From NCBI GenBank assembly GCA_025963815.1, contig JAOQAA010000322.1, positions 1-7,283 on the forward strand: a stretch of DNA of 7,283 bases, given 5' to 3'. Position numbers and translations under genes: made by a program. This document shows, in pieces, positions 6,527 to 7,283 of the stretch; position 1 is the first letter of the stretch, and each line of letters starts with the position of its first letter. The notes beneath the pieces were generated by a model. It was not told the DNA's origin. It saw only the letters and a list, made by a program, of their open reading frames with translations, and made no database searches. Origin of the DNA: Capsulimonas sp. (GTDB taxonomy: Bacteria > Armatimonadota > Armatimonadia > Armatimonadales > Capsulimonadaceae).

Positions 6527-7283
6527 TCACACCTCAAAGGCGAGCGCCATTTTTTCGCGGCTGCTTTCGATCGCCAGCTCCATCACGCGCATGGTCGCAG
6601 TCGCGGCTTCGGGGGTGACTTCCAGAGGCGCGCGGCCCTGGATGGCGTCGGCGACGTTCTGGTAGTAGCCGGGGTAGCTGCCGGGAAGCGTCTCGATCTT
6701 GCCGCGCACGTGCAGACCGTTGACCTGGGCGTTCAGCACGCCCCATCTCTCCTCCGGCTCCTCACCCCACCCCAGCGTTTCGCTCGGGATCAGTCCGCGC
6801 TTGAGCGCATCCTCCTGCGGGTCCAGACCGTACTTGACGAACGAGCCTTCGGAGCCGTGGATCGTGAAGTGCGCGGTGGGTTCGCGCACGAGCATCCCCG
6901 CTTTGAGGCGCGCCGTATGATCTTCGTAATGCAGTGTCAGGTCGAAGTAATCGTCGGCCTTCCCTCCGTCCCGCTGTGTTCGGATGTCGGCGGAAACAAG
7001 CTGCGGTGGGCCGAACAGCACCAGGGCCTGATCGATCAAATGCGGACCAAGGTCGTAGAGCAGCCCCGCGCCGGGCTGAGCCTCCTCCCGCCAGGCGCCG
7101 GCGCGGGGCTGATTGCGGAACCGGTCGAAATGGGATTCGTACTCGACGATCCGCCCGAGCATCCCGGCGCCCAGGATCCGGCGAACGGTCAAGAAATCTC
7201 CGTCCCAGCGGCGGTTCTGATGGACGCTGAGCACGCGCCCCTGCCGGTGCGACAGCACCGTGAGTTCCCGCGCCTCTTCCGAA
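6527..7283 (-). CDS. Gfo/Idh/MocA family oxidoreductase (C-terminal part, 5' partial)
   Basis: The frame is open to the right edge, and residues before the first possible GTG (7258-7256) read SEEARELT, a normal continuation. The gene therefore starts outside the window, and the NAD(P)-binding Rossmann domain with its EKP lysine is not visible. What remains is the end of the linker helix, SVHQNRRWDGDFLTV, typical of this family, and the C-terminal alpha/beta domain. Numbering from the GTG, DLGPHLIDQ (69-77) carries the conserved Asp69 and His73, which with the missing lysine form the usual catalytic set. YPGYYQNVADAIQGRAPLEVTPEAATATMRVMELAIES near the end is the standard closing helix region. 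Members oxidise or reduce sugars, inositols and related polyols with NAD(P). The sequence resembles the YdgJ/YhhX/scyllo-inositol dehydrogenase-like group, but the substrate cannot be set. The stop is TGA at 6529-6527. Confidence 0.9.
   Translation of the reverse strand, partial: SEEARELTVLSHRQGRVLSVHQNRRWDGDFLTVRRILGAGMLGRIVEYESHFDRFRNQPRAGAWREEAQPGAGLLYDLGPHLIDQALVLFGPPQLVSADIRTQRDGGKADDYFDLTLHYEDHTARLKAGMLVREPTAHFTIHGSEGSFVKYGLDPQEDALKRGLIPSETLGWGEEPEERWGVLNAQVNGLHVRGKIETLPGSYPGYYQNVADAIQGRAPLEVTPEAATATMRVMELAIESSREKMALAFEV

Overview
This is a GC-rich bacterial window with six protein genes, closely packed. The mix is an envelope or secreted carbohydrate-active protein with a CBM9-like tail, a soluble P450, a HAF-repeat secreted protein, NTF2-fold proteins and a Gfo/Idh/MocA oxidoreductase. 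It suggests a heterotrophic soil- or plant-associated bacterium with a large genome. Armatimonadota (Capsulimonas-like), Acidobacteriota or Planctomycetota would fit, but no single marker decides this and the assignment is an inference.

Layout. Positions 1-2616 (+) hold the 3' part of a glycoside hydrolase-like gene that enters from the left edge. Positions 2617-2816 form a convergent gap filled by an elaborate element of seven small hairpins arranged as one large imperfect inverted repeat (2632-2783). Positions 2817-3554 (-) encode a SnoaL/NTF2-like protein with an unusual acidic, disordered tail; this tail begins at an internal ATG that has its own ribosome binding site. Positions 3555-3726 are a divergent promoter region. 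Positions 3727-6342 (+) form a compact three-gene operon: cytochrome P450, a secreted HAF-repeat protein whose start overlaps the P450 stop (ATGA), and a CaMKII-association-domain-like protein 13 bases further on behind a strong AAAGGAG. Positions 6343-6526 form a second convergent gap occupied almost end to end by a nested palindrome with a 38-bp near-perfect stem. Positions 6527-7283 (-) hold the C-terminal part of a Gfo/Idh/MocA oxidoreductase that leaves through the right edge.

How the genes relate. The three operon genes are tightly coupled and probably made together, but their joint role cannot be read from sequence. The P450 needs electron partners that are not encoded here. The two NTF2-fold proteins, one divergent from and one inside the P450 operon, are the most suggestive association. 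The glycoside hydrolase and the oxidoreductase are both compatible with sugar metabolism, but each is separated from the operon by a convergent palindromic element and is probably an independent unit. The most distinctive content is non-coding: the two structured elements in the convergent gaps, which differ in sequence and architecture. No complete novel defence, mobile or biosynthetic system is evident.
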